Shown here: positions 8,624 through 17,601 of the stretch, piece by piece
How the letters are laid out: each line of letters begins with the position of its first letter
Numbering within the stretch: position 1 is the first letter of the stretch
The notes under the pieces: generated by a model
The model's database searches: none
What the model was told of the DNA's origin: nothing
Seen by the model: only the letters and a program-made list of their open reading frames with translations
DNA from: Jeotgalicoccus sp.
GTDB taxonomy: Bacteria > Bacillota > Bacilli > Staphylococcales > Salinicoccaceae
Direction: 5' to 3'
DNA length: 64,000 nt
Assembly (NCBI GenBank): GCA_003513765.1
Contig: DONT01000002.1
Span: 186,215 to 250,214 of the forward strand
Made by a program: the position numbers and the translations under genes

Positions 8624-10507
8624 ATGACCGGCAATATTAAATATGATGTGATAGTTATCGGCGCAGGTCACGCTGGTGTTGAAGCGGGGCTTGCAGCAAG
8701 CCGCAAAGGATTAAATACACTGATGCTGACGATTAATTTGGATAACATCGCATTTATGCCATGTAACCCTTCTGTCGGCGGACCGGCAAAAGGAATCGTT
8801 GTGCGTGAAGTAGACGCACTCGGCGGCCAGATGGCAAAAGTTATAGACAAAACTCACATCCAGATGCGTATGCTGAACACAGGTAAAGGACCAGCTGTAC
8901 GCGCACTCCGCGCACAGGCAGATAAAGTTCTTTATCAGCAGGAAATGAAATCACTGCTTGAACAGGAGCCTAATTTAGACATTTTACAGGGACTCGTTGA
9001 CGAACTCATTATAGAAGATGATGTTATCCGCGGTGTCAGAACGAATGTCGGCACAGTATACGATGCTGATGCAGTAATTATTACGACCGGAACATTCCTG
9101 CGCGGTGAAATTATTTTAGGCGACTTAAAATATTCAAGCGGACCGAATCACCAGATTCCGTCACTTGCACTCGCAGATCAGCTGAAAGACCTCGGCTTTG
9201 AAATTATCCGTTTTAAAACGGGTACACCGCCGCGCGTCAATGCGGATTCAATCGATTACTCGAAAACTGAAATTCAGCCCGGGGATGACGTTCCGCGCGC
9301 ATTCAGTTTTGATACGACAGAATTCATTATGGATCAGCTTCCATGCTGGTTAACATACACATCCGAGACAACGCACGAAATTATTACAGCGAACCTTCAT
9401 CTGTCTGCAATGTACTCAGGTGTCGTTCAGGGAACGGGCCCGAGATACTGCCCGTCAATCGAAGATAAGATTGTCCGTTTCAATGATAAACCACGTCACC
9501 AGATTTTCCTTGAGCCGGAGGGCCGTAACACGAAAGAAGTTTACGTGCAGGGCTTATCAACGAGCATGCCTGAAAGCGTTCAGCGTGAAATGGTCACGAG
9601 CATACCGGGACTTGAAAATGCACGCATGATGCGAGCGGGCTACGCAATTGAGTATGATGCATTAGTACCGACTCAGCTGTGGCCGACGCTTGAAACTAAG
9701 AAAATCAAAAATCTTTATACTGCCGGCCAGATTAACGGTACGAGCGGTTATGAAGAAGCGGCAGGACAGGGATTAATCGCCGGAATTAACGCAGCGAATA
9801 ACCTGCTCGGCAAAGAAGAACTGATCTTAAGCCGTACAGATTCCTACATTGGCGTACTGATTGACGATTTAGTCACGAAAGGCACAAATGAACCGTACCG
9901 TCTGTTAACATCTCGTGCAGAACACAGACTGCTGCTCCGTCACGATAATGCAGATATCCGTTTGACTGAAATTGGTCATGACAACGGTCTGATCAGCGAT
10001 GAGCGTCTGGCACGATACCATCAGAAGAAAGCAAACATTGATGCTGAGCTCGAACGTCTGCAAAAAGTGCGCATTAAACCGAATGAGCATACGCAGAACA
10101 TCATTGCTGAGCACGGCGGTACGGCACTAAAAGACGGCATTTTAGCTGCGGACTTATTAAGACGTCCAGAGATGGATTATGCATCTATTATGGAAATCTT
10201 AAACGAAGAAATTACACTGCATCAGGAAGAATACGAGCAGGTTGAAGTACAGATTAAGTACGATGGTTATATTAAAAAATCATTACAGCAAGTCGATAAG
10301 ATGAAGCGAATGGAGAATAAAAAAATTCCTGAAAACATCGATTACGATGCGGTACACTCACTGGCAACAGAAGCGCGCATGAAGCTGAAAGAAGTTAAGC
10401 CGCTGAACATCGCTCAGGCGTCACGTATTTCAGGCGTAAATCCTGCAGATACTTCAATTCTCTTAGTTTATATCGAACAAGGTAATGTGAAAAGGGTAGA
10501 ATCATGA
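8624..10507 (+). CDS. mnmG: tRNA uridine-5-carboxymethylaminomethyl enzyme MnmG
   Basis: 627 residues, the FAD-dependent partner of MnmE. The Rossmann motif GAGHAGVEA is at residues 13-21, followed by the family signature CNPSVGG near 49. GTFLRGEI, the GYEEAAGQGLIAGINAA segment near 372 and the helical C-terminal domain that contacts MnmE are all present. AGGAGG lies 8 nt before the ATG. The stop overlaps the start of rsmG by 4 nt. Confidence 0.97.
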   Translation: MTGNIKYDVIVIGAGHAGVEAGLAASRKGLNTLMLTINLDNIAFMPCNPSVGGPAKGIVVREVDALGGQMAKVIDKTHIQMRMLNTGKGPAVRALRAQADKVLYQQEMKSLLEQEPNLDILQGLVDELIIEDDVIRGVRTNVGTVYDADAVIITTGTFLRGEIILGDLKYSSGPNHQIPSLALADQLKDLGFEIIRFKTGTPPRVNADSIDYSKTEIQPGDDVPRAFSFDTTEFIMDQLPCWLTYTSETTHEIITANLHLSAMYSGVVQGTGPRYCPSIEDKIVRFNDKPRHQIFLEPEGRNTKEVYVQGLSTSMPESVQREMVTSIPGLENARMMRAGYAIEYDALVPTQLWPTLETKKIKNLYTAGQINGTSGYEEAAGQGLIAGINAANNLLGKEELILSRTDSYIGVLIDDLVTKGTNEPYRLLTSRAEHRLLLRHDNADIRLTEIGHDNGLISDERLARYHQKKANIDAELERLQKVRIKPNEHTQNIIAEHGGTALKDGILAADLLRRPEMDYASIMEILNEEITLHQEEYEQVEVQIKYDGYIKKSLQQVDKMKRMENKKIPENIDYDAVHSLATEARMKLKEVKPLNIAQASRISGVNPADTSILLVYIEQGNVKRVES

Positions 10508-11223
10508 AGGAAACAGAATTTATAAATGCATTGAAAGACCAGGGAATTGAACTGTCGGCAACACAAATCGGACAGTTCAATACCTATTACAAGATGCTTG
10601 TTGAATGGAACGAAAAAATTAATTTAACTGCTGTAACTGAACAGGAAGAAGTGTATTTAAAACACTTCTATGACTCGATTACGCCATTATTTTATGCGGA
10701 TATTGAAGAAGGTGCGAGTCTTTGCGACGTCGGCGCCGGTGCAGGTTTCCCGAGCATCCCGATGAAAATTATCCGTCCGGACTTAAAAATTACAATTGTT
10801 GATTCTTTAAATAAGCGTATTAATTTTTTAAATGAATTAACTGCGGTTCTCGGACTCGATAAAATTCATCTCGTGCACGACAGAGCAGAAACGTTCGGCA
10901 ACCATAAAGCAGATGCGAGACATATGTTTGATGTGGTAACAGCACGTGCTGTTGCACAGCTGAACGTCTTATCTGAATTATGCCTGCCGCTTGTCCGTAC
11001 GGGCGGTCAGTTTATCGTTATGAAAGGCAAAAAAGCGCAGGAAGAACTCGATGAAAGTAAATTTGCGCTGGACCTGCTTGGCGGAGAACTGACAAAAATT
11101 CACCAGCTGTCATTGCCTAAAGAGGACAGTGACCGTTACATTATGATTATCGATAAAAAACGTAAAACACCTAAGAAGTATCCGCGCAAACCGGGTACAC
11201 CTAATAAATCCCCATTAAAATAA
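10504..11223 (+). CDS. rsmG: 16S rRNA (guanine-527-N7)-methyltransferase RsmG
   Basis: 239 residues. RsmG methylates G527 of 16S rRNA using SAM, and its loss gives low-level streptomycin resistance. The N-terminal YYKMLVEWNEKINLTAVT block and the SAM-binding motif CDVGAGAGFPSIPM near residue 76 are diagnostic. The C-terminus is lysine/proline rich. It starts inside the mnmG stop (ATGA overlap). Confidence 0.96.
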   Translation: MKETEFINALKDQGIELSATQIGQFNTYYKMLVEWNEKINLTAVTEQEEVYLKHFYDSITPLFYADIEEGASLCDVGAGAGFPSIPMKIIRPDLKITIVDSLNKRINFLNELTAVLGLDKIHLVHDRAETFGNHKADARHMFDVVTARAVAQLNVLSELCLPLVRTGGQFIVMKGKKAQEELDESKFALDLLGGELTKIHQLSLPKEDSDRYIMIIDKKRKTPKKYPRKPGTPNKSPLK

Positions 11224-11239
11224 AAGGGTGGTGGAATGT

Positions 11240-12052
11240 GTGAAAAAACCATTTTCAAAATTATTTAATCTTATAGATAAAAGCGAAACGCGTGCTGATG
11301 ACGATTCTTTAGTTACCGTGCCGATAGAACACATCGTGCCGAACCAGTACCAGCCGCGTACTGTATTTAATCATCAGCGCATTGAGGAGCTCGCACATTC
11401 CATTAAAGCACACGGGCTGCTGCAGCCGATTACACTGCGTCCGATTGAAGAAGGCATGTATGAAATTATTGCAGGTGAGCGCAGATTCAGAGCATTAAAA
11501 TATTTAGGCTATGAAGATACTCAGGCTATCGTTAAATATTTAACAGATCAGGAATCAGCAGCGATTGCACTGATTGAAAATATTCAGCGGGAGAATTTAT
11601 CGAGTATCGAAGAAGCGAGAGCATACAAGCAGCTGCTGCAGATGGATGATATTACGCAGAAAGATCTTGCTGAAAGCATCGGCAAAAGCCAGTCATTTAT
11701 CGCTAATAAATTACGCCTGTTAAAACTGTCTAACGACGTTATAACGGCGCTCGAAAAAGATGATATTACTGAAAGGCACGCGCGGGCACTGCTTATACTG
11801 GATAACGATACCCAGTGCGACGTGCTGAAGAATATCGTTAAGGATAACCTGACGGTTAAAGAAACAGAACTTGCTGTCAAAAACCGTCAGAAGGTCCGTA
11901 TCGAGCAGATTAACTTCAATGATGATGTGGCATTTATGCTGAACGACTTTGAGCGTGATATTAAAAAACTGCAGGACAAAGGAATCGATGTGAACATAGA
12001 AACATCTGAAACCGATGAGCTGCATGAAGTAACGATACGTATATACAAATAG
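11240..12052 (+). CDS. noc: Nucleoid occlusion protein Noc
   Basis: 270 residues, ParB-like. Noc binds chromosomal Noc sites and the membrane and prevents division over the nucleoid. The N-terminus begins KKPFSKLFNL, an amphipathic membrane-targeting helix typical of Noc. The ParB CTPase core has ENIQRENLSSIEEA and a helix-turn-helix GKSQSFIANKLRLLKL near 155. I chose the GTG at 11240 because AGGGTGG lies 8 nt upstream; an upstream GTG at 11228 lies inside that site. parB follows after a terminator. Confidence 0.93.
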   Translation: MKKPFSKLFNLIDKSETRADDDSLVTVPIEHIVPNQYQPRTVFNHQRIEELAHSIKAHGLLQPITLRPIEEGMYEIIAGERRFRALKYLGYEDTQAIVKYLTDQESAAIALIENIQRENLSSIEEARAYKQLLQMDDITQKDLAESIGKSQSFIANKLRLLKLSNDVITALEKDDITERHARALLILDNDTQCDVLKNIVKDNLTVKETELAVKNRQKVRIEQINFNDDVAFMLNDFERDIKKLQDKGIDVNIETSETDELHEVTIRIYK

Positions 12053-12054
12053 TG

Positions 12055-12083
12055 CTCACACCTGACAGTGTGAGTTCTTTTTT
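12055..12083 (+). terminator. Terminator after noc
   Basis: CTCACAC, loop CTGACA, GTGTGAG, then a T-rich tail. It separates noc from its paralogue parB. Confidence 0.85.
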
Positions 12084-12153
12084 GGCTTACAATCAAGCAT
12101 CTTGCTGTTATAATTGAACTGTATTTTAACTATGTAAAGTCGGTGAGTTTACA

Positions 12154-12927
12154 GTGGAAATTATAGAGCTGTCTATAAAGGATATCCGCAAAAATCCATA
12201 CCAGCCGCGGCAGACATTTGATGAAGAAAAATTGGAAGATTTAAAGAACAGTATTTTAATTCATGGTGTAATGCAGCCGATTACTGTCAGAAAATCAGTG
12301 AAGGGCTATACGCTGGTTGCCGGGGAACGGCGTCTTAGGGCAAGTAAGAGAGCAGGGCTTTTGAAAATTCCCGCTATAATTACCGGCATGTCCGACAGGG
12401 AAATGATGGAACTTGCGATTATAGAAAACCTGCAGCGTGAAGACTTAAGCGCACTGGAGGAAGCAGAGAGTTATAAAGAACTGATGACTAAAGCAAAGCT
12501 GACGCAGGACGAACTGTCGCAGCGGCTCGGCAAATCGAGATCATACATTGCAAATATGCTGAGACTGTTAAATTTGCCCAGTATGGTTAAACGCGCAATG
12601 AACGAACAGAAACTGAGCAGCGCACATGGCAGAACACTGCTGTCCTTGAAAGAACCGCTCTTAATGGAACAGGTCGCCCGCGAGGCGATAGACAAAAACA
12701 TGAGCGTGCGTGCGCTTGAAGCATATGTAAAAACATTCGATAAAAAGAAAACGATTAAGAAAACAAGTAAAAAGCTGAAATTCCTGCAGGGATATGAAAA
12801 TCAGCTGAAAGAGCATTATGGTACGAATGTGGAAATTAAAAAAGTAAAAAACAAAGGAATGATACAGCTGGAGTTTACATCTGAGGAAGAGTTTAAAAGA
12901 ATCCTTCAGATGCTTCAGAAAAAATAA
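12154..12927 (+). CDS. parB: Chromosome partitioning protein ParB (Spo0J)
   Basis: 257 residues with a GTG start at 12154 after CGGTGAG. The CTPase box shows GERRLRA and ENLQREDLSALEEA, followed by the helix-turn-helix GKSRSYIANMLRLL near residue 128 that reads parS, and a basic dimerisation tail. ParB loads SMC at parS sites. No parA (soj) is next to it, as in staphylococci, and I found no consensus parS site in this window. Confidence 0.94.
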   Translation: MEIIELSIKDIRKNPYQPRQTFDEEKLEDLKNSILIHGVMQPITVRKSVKGYTLVAGERRLRASKRAGLLKIPAIITGMSDREMMELAIIENLQREDLSALEEAESYKELMTKAKLTQDELSQRLGKSRSYIANMLRLLNLPSMVKRAMNEQKLSSAHGRTLLSLKEPLLMEQVAREAIDKNMSVRALEAYVKTFDKKKTIKKTSKKLKFLQGYENQLKEHYGTNVEIKKVKNKGMIQLEFTSEEEFKRILQMLQKK

Positions 12928-12945
12928 AGAAAGAGGCTTTAATGT

Positions 12946-13872
12946 ATGAGTTTTTTAACATTGTTTAATACACCCTCACCTGTAGAAGAGTCAATCACAG
13001 TTCTGGGACAACTTCTTGAGAAATTAAAGGAACCCGAGCTATGGTTTAATATAGGAACCACGATTTTATTTGCACTGGCTTTATTAATCGCTGGTTATAT
13101 TTTAACGAAAGTAGCCAACCGTCTTATAAATAATTTCTTTAAATATAAATCGAAATCCCGTTTAAAAGGTTCAGATAAGCGTAATCAGACACTGATTAAC
13201 GTGCTGCAGAACGGTGCGACAATATTCATCTGGTTCTTCGTTGTTGTAGCAATTCTGGAATCATTTAGTATTCCTGTTGCCACACTCTTAGCCGGTGCCG
13301 GTGTTGTTGGTTTAGCACTTGGTTTTGGTGCACAGAGCTTAGTGAAAGATATGATTACCGGGTTCTTTATCATTTTGGAAAATCAGTTTGATAAAGGCGA
13401 TTTCGTCAGAGTAAATACTTCAGGTACTACTGTTGCTGAAGGTGAAGTGTTATCATTAGGATTGCGATCATCGCGTATTCAGGGCTATGAAGGCGAATTA
13501 TATATGATTCCAAACGGCACGATTAACGAAGTAATTAACTTCTCGCGTTATAATTCCATTTCATACCTCGATATGAACTTCTCTATTCAGGAAAATCTGG
13601 ATAATGTTGAAGATATGATTAATAAATATTTCGAAAATCACTGGCGTGAAGAAGAAGTGCTTGTCGAGCAGCCGGCAATATTAGGTGTGCAGGACATACA
13701 GCAGGGTGAAGCGACGATGCGCATTATGCTGACAACCCAGCCGATGGAGCATTTCGGTGCGACAAGACGCACACGCAAACGCCTGAAACAGTATCTTGAA
13801 TCACATGGAGTATTTGTATCTGTACCTACAATGGACATTAGCGATTTCGATCAAAATGATGCCGGGGAGTAA
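12946..13872 (+). CDS. Small-conductance mechanosensitive channel (MscS family)
   Basis: 308 residues. Three hydrophobic segments lie at about 33-57, 90-110 and 112-135; the last is the glycine/alanine-rich pore helix (LLAGAGVVGLALGFGAQSLV). The beta domain DKGDFVRV follows. Family members open under membrane tension to release osmolytes. The position after parB matches the B. subtilis ykuT-like or yyaF-neighbour arrangement. The C-terminal tail is short and acidic. Confidence 0.92.
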   Translation: MSFLTLFNTPSPVEESITVLGQLLEKLKEPELWFNIGTTILFALALLIAGYILTKVANRLINNFFKYKSKSRLKGSDKRNQTLINVLQNGATIFIWFFVVVAILESFSIPVATLLAGAGVVGLALGFGAQSLVKDMITGFFIILENQFDKGDFVRVNTSGTTVAEGEVLSLGLRSSRIQGYEGELYMIPNGTINEVINFSRYNSISYLDMNFSIQENLDNVEDMINKYFENHWREEEVLVEQPAILGVQDIQQGEATMRIMLTTQPMEHFGATRRTRKRLKQYLESHGVFVSVPTMDISDFDQNDAGE

Positions 13873-13878
13873 GTAATT

Positions 13879-14064
13879 ATGGAGAAAAAATACGATTTAA
13901 ATAATATTGTTGAAATGAAAAAACCGCATCCCTGCGGAACGAACAGTTTCCAAATTGTCCGGATGGGCGCGGATATAAAAATCAGATGTACGAACTGCGA
14001 CCGGACGATTATGATGCCGCGCCGCGACTTTGATAAACGACTTAAAAAAGTAATTATAAACTAA
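13879..14064 (+). CDS. DUF951 family small protein
   Basis: 61 residues, starting 6 bp after the mechanosensitive channel stop. The family pattern MKKPHPCGTNSFQIVRMGADIKI-x2-C-x2-C shows possible zinc-binding cysteines (C at about 19, 37 and 40). The family is conserved just upstream of ychF in many Firmicutes, but its function is not established. AGGAG-type sequence precedes ychF, with which it is probably cotranscribed. Confidence 0.9.
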   Translation: MEKKYDLNNIVEMKKPHPCGTNSFQIVRMGADIKIRCTNCDRTIMMPRRDFDKRLKKVIIN

Positions 14065-14077
14065 AGGAGCAACTATT

Positions 14078-15178
14078 ATGTCTTTAACTGCAGGAATTGT
14101 CGGATTGCCAAACGTTGGTAAATCAACACTTTTTAACGCAATAACAAAAGCCGGTGCACTCGCTGCCAACTACCCGTTCGCAACAATCGATCCGAACGTC
14201 GGAATCGTAGAGGTGCCGGATGAGCGTCTGAACGTTTTAACACAAATTGTCGAACCTAAGAAAACTGTGCCGACAGCATTTGAATTTACGGATATTGCCG
14301 GAATCGTAAAAGGTGCTTCAAAAGGCGAGGGCCTTGGGAATAAGTTTTTAGCTAATATTCGTGAAGTAGATGCGATCTGTCAGGTTGTACGCGCGTTCGA
14401 TGACGAGAACGTCACTCACGTATCAGGTAAAGTAAATCCGCTTGATGACATTGAAGTTATCAACATGGAATTGATTTTTGCCGATCTTGAAAGTATCGAC
14501 AAGCGTTTGCCGAAAGCAGAAAAAATGGCGAAGCAGAAAGATAAAGATGCTATGGCTGAAGTGAAGATTCTAACGAAGATTAAAGAAGGTCTCGAAGACG
14601 GCAAACCCGTCCGTGCGCTTGATTTTTCTGAAGAAGAAATCAAATCGGTTAAACACTTCCATCTGCTGACTCAAAAACCGACATTGTATGTAGCGAATGT
14701 TGCTGAAGATGATTTATCATCACTTGAAGACAACGAACATTTAGCAGCAATTAAAAAATATGCTGACGAAGAAGGATCTCAAGTTATCGTGATTTCTGCG
14801 AAAGTGGAAGAAGAAATCGCAGTACTGGATGAAGATGAAAAAGAAATGTTCTTAGAAGAACTTGGACTTTCTGAATCAGGACTTGATAAACTTGTCAGAG
14901 CATCTTATGACCTGCTTGGACTTGCGACTTACTTCACTGCAGGTGTGCAGGAAGTTAGAGCATGGACATTTAAAAAAGGAATGACGGCGCCGGAATGTGC
15001 CGGAATTATTCATACTGATTTCCAAAAAGGATTCATCCGTGCTGAAACAGTCGGCTACGATGACCTTGTAGAAGCGGGCAACGAAGCAAAAGCCAAAGAA
15101 GCCGGTAAAGTCCGTCTTGAAGGTAAAGAATACATTATGAAAGACGGCGACGTCGTTCACTTCAGATTTAACGTTTAA
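14078..15178 (+). CDS. ychF: Ribosome-binding ATPase YchF (OLA1 type)
   Basis: 366 residues. It is an Obg-family P-loop protein that prefers ATP. G1 GLPNVGKSTLFNA is at residues 8-20 and FTDIAGIVKGASKGEGLGNKF near 68 carries the G3 motif; the G4 motif is altered, as in YchF. The TGS-like C-terminus includes RAWTFKKGMTAPECAGIIH. Known roles are in ribosome and stress-response control. A terminator follows 12 bp after the stop. Confidence 0.97.
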   Translation: MSLTAGIVGLPNVGKSTLFNAITKAGALAANYPFATIDPNVGIVEVPDERLNVLTQIVEPKKTVPTAFEFTDIAGIVKGASKGEGLGNKFLANIREVDAICQVVRAFDDENVTHVSGKVNPLDDIEVINMELIFADLESIDKRLPKAEKMAKQKDKDAMAEVKILTKIKEGLEDGKPVRALDFSEEEIKSVKHFHLLTQKPTLYVANVAEDDLSSLEDNEHLAAIKKYADEEGSQVIVISAKVEEEIAVLDEDEKEMFLEELGLSESGLDKLVRASYDLLGLATYFTAGVQEVRAWTFKKGMTAPECAGIIHTDFQKGFIRAETVGYDDLVEAGNEAKAKEAGKVRLEGKEYIMKDGDVVHFRFNV

Positions 15179-15190
15179 TAATTAATATTG

Positions 15191-15228
15191 CTGCGGAATC
15201 TTAAAATTTAAGATTCTGCAGTTTTTTT
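15191..15228 (+). terminator. Terminator after ychF
   Basis: CTGCGGAATCTTAA pairs with TTAAGATTCTGCAG (one mismatch) and is followed by seven Ts. Confidence 0.9.
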
Positions 15229-15256
15229 GATGGTTGGGACTGGGATGAAACTTGTT

Positions 15257-15355
15257 CATACCAGTCCTGTGGGTTTGGGATACGCATGAGCTCCTGTCAT
15301 ACCCGTCCTGCGGGTCCTGGATACATATGAGATTCGCTTATGCCAATCCACAGAA
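15257..15355. repeat. 41-bp-period tandem repeat, 2.4 copies
   Basis: Units start at 15257, 15298 and (partial, weak) 15339. The core reads CATACCAGTCCTGTGGGT then TGGGATACGCATGAG; the second copy differs at several bases. This non-coding DNA between ychF and rpsF is preceded by GGTTGGGACTGGGATGAA, which resembles a common staphylococcal intergenic repeat start. Confidence 0.6.
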
Positions 15356-15403
15356 GCAGCACCTCCGAATAAAAACTTAATAATATTAATTACAGCCTAT
15401 CTA

Positions 15404-15432
15404 TTGTAATAATACGATTTTATTGCTATAAT
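15404..15432 (+). promoter_or_regulatory. Promoter of rpsF-ssb
   Basis: TTGTAA at 15404-15409, 17-bp spacer, TATAAT at 15427-15432, placed 80 bp before rpsF. Confidence 0.75.
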
Positions 15433-15461
15433 TTCTGATTGTGAGTAATGAAAATTATTCC

Positions 15462-15490
15462 TTGCTGAAAACGAGTGTTTTCGGCCGCAA
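15462..15490 (+). promoter_or_regulatory. Putative S6:S18 autoregulatory leader hairpin
   Basis: TTGC and GCAA enclose an inner stem GAAAAC/GTTTTC with a GAGT loop; the 3' side has an unpaired GGCC segment containing CCG. A hairpin with a CCG-containing bulge just upstream of rpsF is the known S6:S18 complex binding motif in bacterial rpsF leaders. The match is by structure and position only. Confidence 0.55.
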
Positions 15491-15512
15491 AGACCATAAG
15501 GAGGTGTAGAAG

Positions 15513-15815
15513 ATGAGATCATATGAAATTTTATATGTAATCCGCCCGGATATTGAAGAAGAAGCTAAAGCAACGTTAGTTAAACGTTTTGATGAGGTTC
15601 TTACGAACAATGGTGCGGAAATCGTCGAATCTAAAGAGTGGGGTAAACGTCGTCTGGCTTACGAAATCGAAGATTTCAAAGATGGATATTACCAAATCAT
15701 TAAGTATAACGGTGACAGTGCCGCTGCTGATGAATTTGACCGCTTAGCGAAGATCAACAATGACATTATTCGTCATATCGTTGTTCGTGACGAACAAGCT
15801 GAAGATAAAAAATAA
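15513..15815 (+). CDS. rpsF: 30S ribosomal protein S6
   Basis: 100 residues, the normal length (MRSYEILYVIRPDIEEE at the N-terminus; WGKRRLAYEIEDFKDGYY near 43). S6 binds S18 in the small-subunit platform. The start has AAGGAGGTG upstream. ssb follows after 26 bp, but the third gene of the usual operon, rpsR, is about 3 kb further on. Confidence 0.97.
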   Translation: MRSYEILYVIRPDIEEEAKATLVKRFDEVLTNNGAEIVESKEWGKRRLAYEIEDFKDGYYQIIKYNGDSAAADEFDRLAKINNDIIRHIVVRDEQAEDKK

Positions 15816-15841
15816 GTTAAATATTGAGTGGAGTTGATTAC

Positions 15842-16360
15842 ATGCTAAACCGTGTAGTTTTAGTTGGTCGCTTAACAAGAGACCCTGAACTTAGAGTCAG
15901 TCAAAGCAATGTTGCTGTCGCTACTTTCAACTTAGCTGTGAACCGTCCTTTTACTAGTGCAAACGGTGAAAGAGGCGCTGACTTTATCAACTGTGTTGTT
16001 TTCCGCAAACAGGCAGAAAACGTTAACCAGTATGTTAAAAAAGGCAGTTTAGTTGGTATCGATGGTAGAATTCAAACTCGTAACTACGAGAATAAAGACG
16101 GGCAAAGAGTATATGTAACTGAAGTCGTGTGTGAAAGTGTTCAGTTCTTAGAGCCGAAAGGCAGCGGTAATCAATCTCAAGGCAATAATAATGATTATAA
16201 CTCTGCTGACTCTTACCAAAGTGCATACGGAGGCAATCAGTCGACTGGTAACCAGTCATCTGGGCGCAGCCAGCAGCAGCGTCAGGATAACGTAGAGGAA
16301 AATCCATTTGCGAACTCTAAAGGTCCAGTAGACATCAGCGATGATGATCTACCATTTTAA
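15842..16360 (+). CDS. ssb: Single-stranded DNA-binding protein
   Basis: 172 residues. The OB-fold spans about 1-105 (MLNRVVLVGRLTRDPELR; FINCVVFRKQAENVNQYVKKG), followed by a Gln/Asn/Ser-rich linker and the acidic tip DISDDDLPF that recruits partner proteins. The ATG at 15842 lies 7 nt after GTGGAG; a TTG at 15824 is less likely. A terminator follows 65 bp downstream, so rpsR is not in this transcript. Confidence 0.96.
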   Translation: MLNRVVLVGRLTRDPELRVSQSNVAVATFNLAVNRPFTSANGERGADFINCVVFRKQAENVNQYVKKGSLVGIDGRIQTRNYENKDGQRVYVTEVVCESVQFLEPKGSGNQSQGNNNDYNSADSYQSAYGGNQSTGNQSSGRSQQQRQDNVEENPFANSKGPVDISDDDLPF

Positions 16361-16424
16361 TAAATAAAATATAACAATCCAGACTTTGTTATCGTGTGTT
16401 TTATTAATGTGTGTGAAATGTGTG

Positions 16425-16458
16425 AAAAACCCGAGATACCGTATCTCGGGTTTTTATT
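16425..16458 (+). terminator. Terminator after ssb
   Basis: AAAACCCGAGATAC, one base, GTATCTCGGGTTTT, then Ts: a 14-bp perfect stem that closes the rpsF-ssb transcript. Confidence 0.93.
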
Positions 16459-16587
16459 TTAGGTTTTAATAAAATCGTAATACATAAGCAATTTTTATCG
16501 TCTTTATAATTATATATTGGTGTAGTTTTTAGTTCATAGTGTTTATAATGAAGTGTATACAATCTTTTAAGTAGGAGCGAAATCGCA

Positions 16588-17484
16588 ATGATTAGAAAAA
16601 ATGTCCTCGGATGGGCACTTTTACTATCGCTGTGCGTGATTTTAGCAGCTTGTAGTAATAATGACGAGTCTTCTGACAATGAATCAGAACCCGACGAAAC
16701 TAGGGAAACTGAAGAGAGCACAGAAGAGGAAGCTGAAGATGCATCAGATGAGGCAGAGGAATCTACCGAAGAAGAACCGGCCGCAGAAGAGGGCGATATC
16801 GTACATGTTACTGCTGAGCAGAGTCTCGAAGAGGTCATGAACGAACTGATTACTCTCTTTGAAGAGAATAACGAAGGTATTAAAATTGATGTTCAATATG
16901 GCCATACCGAAACACTGACTGAAGATTTAATCGAGGGCAACGACGAGGATATGGATATTTACTTTTCAAGTTCTGATGAAGGATACGAATCGCTTGTTGA
17001 AGCGGGTATTTTAAATCAGCTTGCTACTAAATATTTACTCATCAATGAACTTGTACTTGTAACAGGTTCAGAGAACGAAGATATTACTACATACAATGAT
17101 ATTTTCAATAATGAGGATGCGTCACTGACAATCGTTGATCCGGAACATTCTTTATCAGGCACACACGCTGAAGAACTGCTTGTTCAGGAAGAAGAACGAA
17201 ACATGAATCCCGATAAAGTAAAAATAGCTGAAGATGCGGACACTGCTCTTAAAGATGTAGCAGCAAACGACACAGATGCAGGATTCCTTCTCAGAACAGA
17301 TATTTCAGAAGATGACGATGTACGTATAATTTCACGTGCGCCGCGTTCGATTTTAGATCCGTTCGTGTACGGACTGGGCTTATCGAACGGTGTTGATGAC
17401 GGAAGTGCAGCAGATTTATTCTACGATTATTTACAATCGGAAGAAGCGCTGGAAATCTTTACGAATTACGGCTATATCGTTTAA
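16588..17484 (+). CDS. ModA-like substrate-binding lipoprotein with acidic linker
   Basis: 298 residues. A lipoprotein signal peptide ends in the lipobox LAAC (Cys near 22), followed by an about 45-residue Glu/Ser/Asp-rich linker and then a periplasmic-binding fold. Its segments align with ModA: VTAEQSLEEVMNELITLFEENN and MDIYFSSSDEGYESLVEAGIL. The usual Ser-binding ASLT motif of ModA is changed to EQSLEE, so the ligand may not be molybdate. It lies 117 bp upstream of the canonical modA, with its own terminator between. The start follows GGAGCG. Confidence 0.75.
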   Translation: MIRKNVLGWALLLSLCVILAACSNNDESSDNESEPDETRETEESTEEEAEDASDEAEESTEEEPAAEEGDIVHVTAEQSLEEVMNELITLFEENNEGIKIDVQYGHTETLTEDLIEGNDEDMDIYFSSSDEGYESLVEAGILNQLATKYLLINELVLVTGSENEDITTYNDIFNNEDASLTIVDPEHSLSGTHAEELLVQEEERNMNPDKVKIAEDADTALKDVAANDTDAGFLLRTDISEDDDVRIISRAPRSILDPFVYGLGLSNGVDDGSAADLFYDYLQSEEALEIFTNYGYIV

Positions 17485-17496
17485 CATATAACATTC

Positions 17497-17532
17497 AGGC
17501 AGAACCTTTATCATTAAAGGTTCTGCCTTTTT
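17497..17532 (+). terminator. Terminator between the two ModA-like genes
   Basis: AGGCAGAACCTTT, loop ATCATT, AAAGGTTCTGCCT, Ts. Confidence 0.93.
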
Positions 17533-17601
17533 AATGCGTTTACTTTTATAATATAAAGGACTAATATTGATTTAAATAATGTTTTTGAGGGGACAATCCA
17601 A

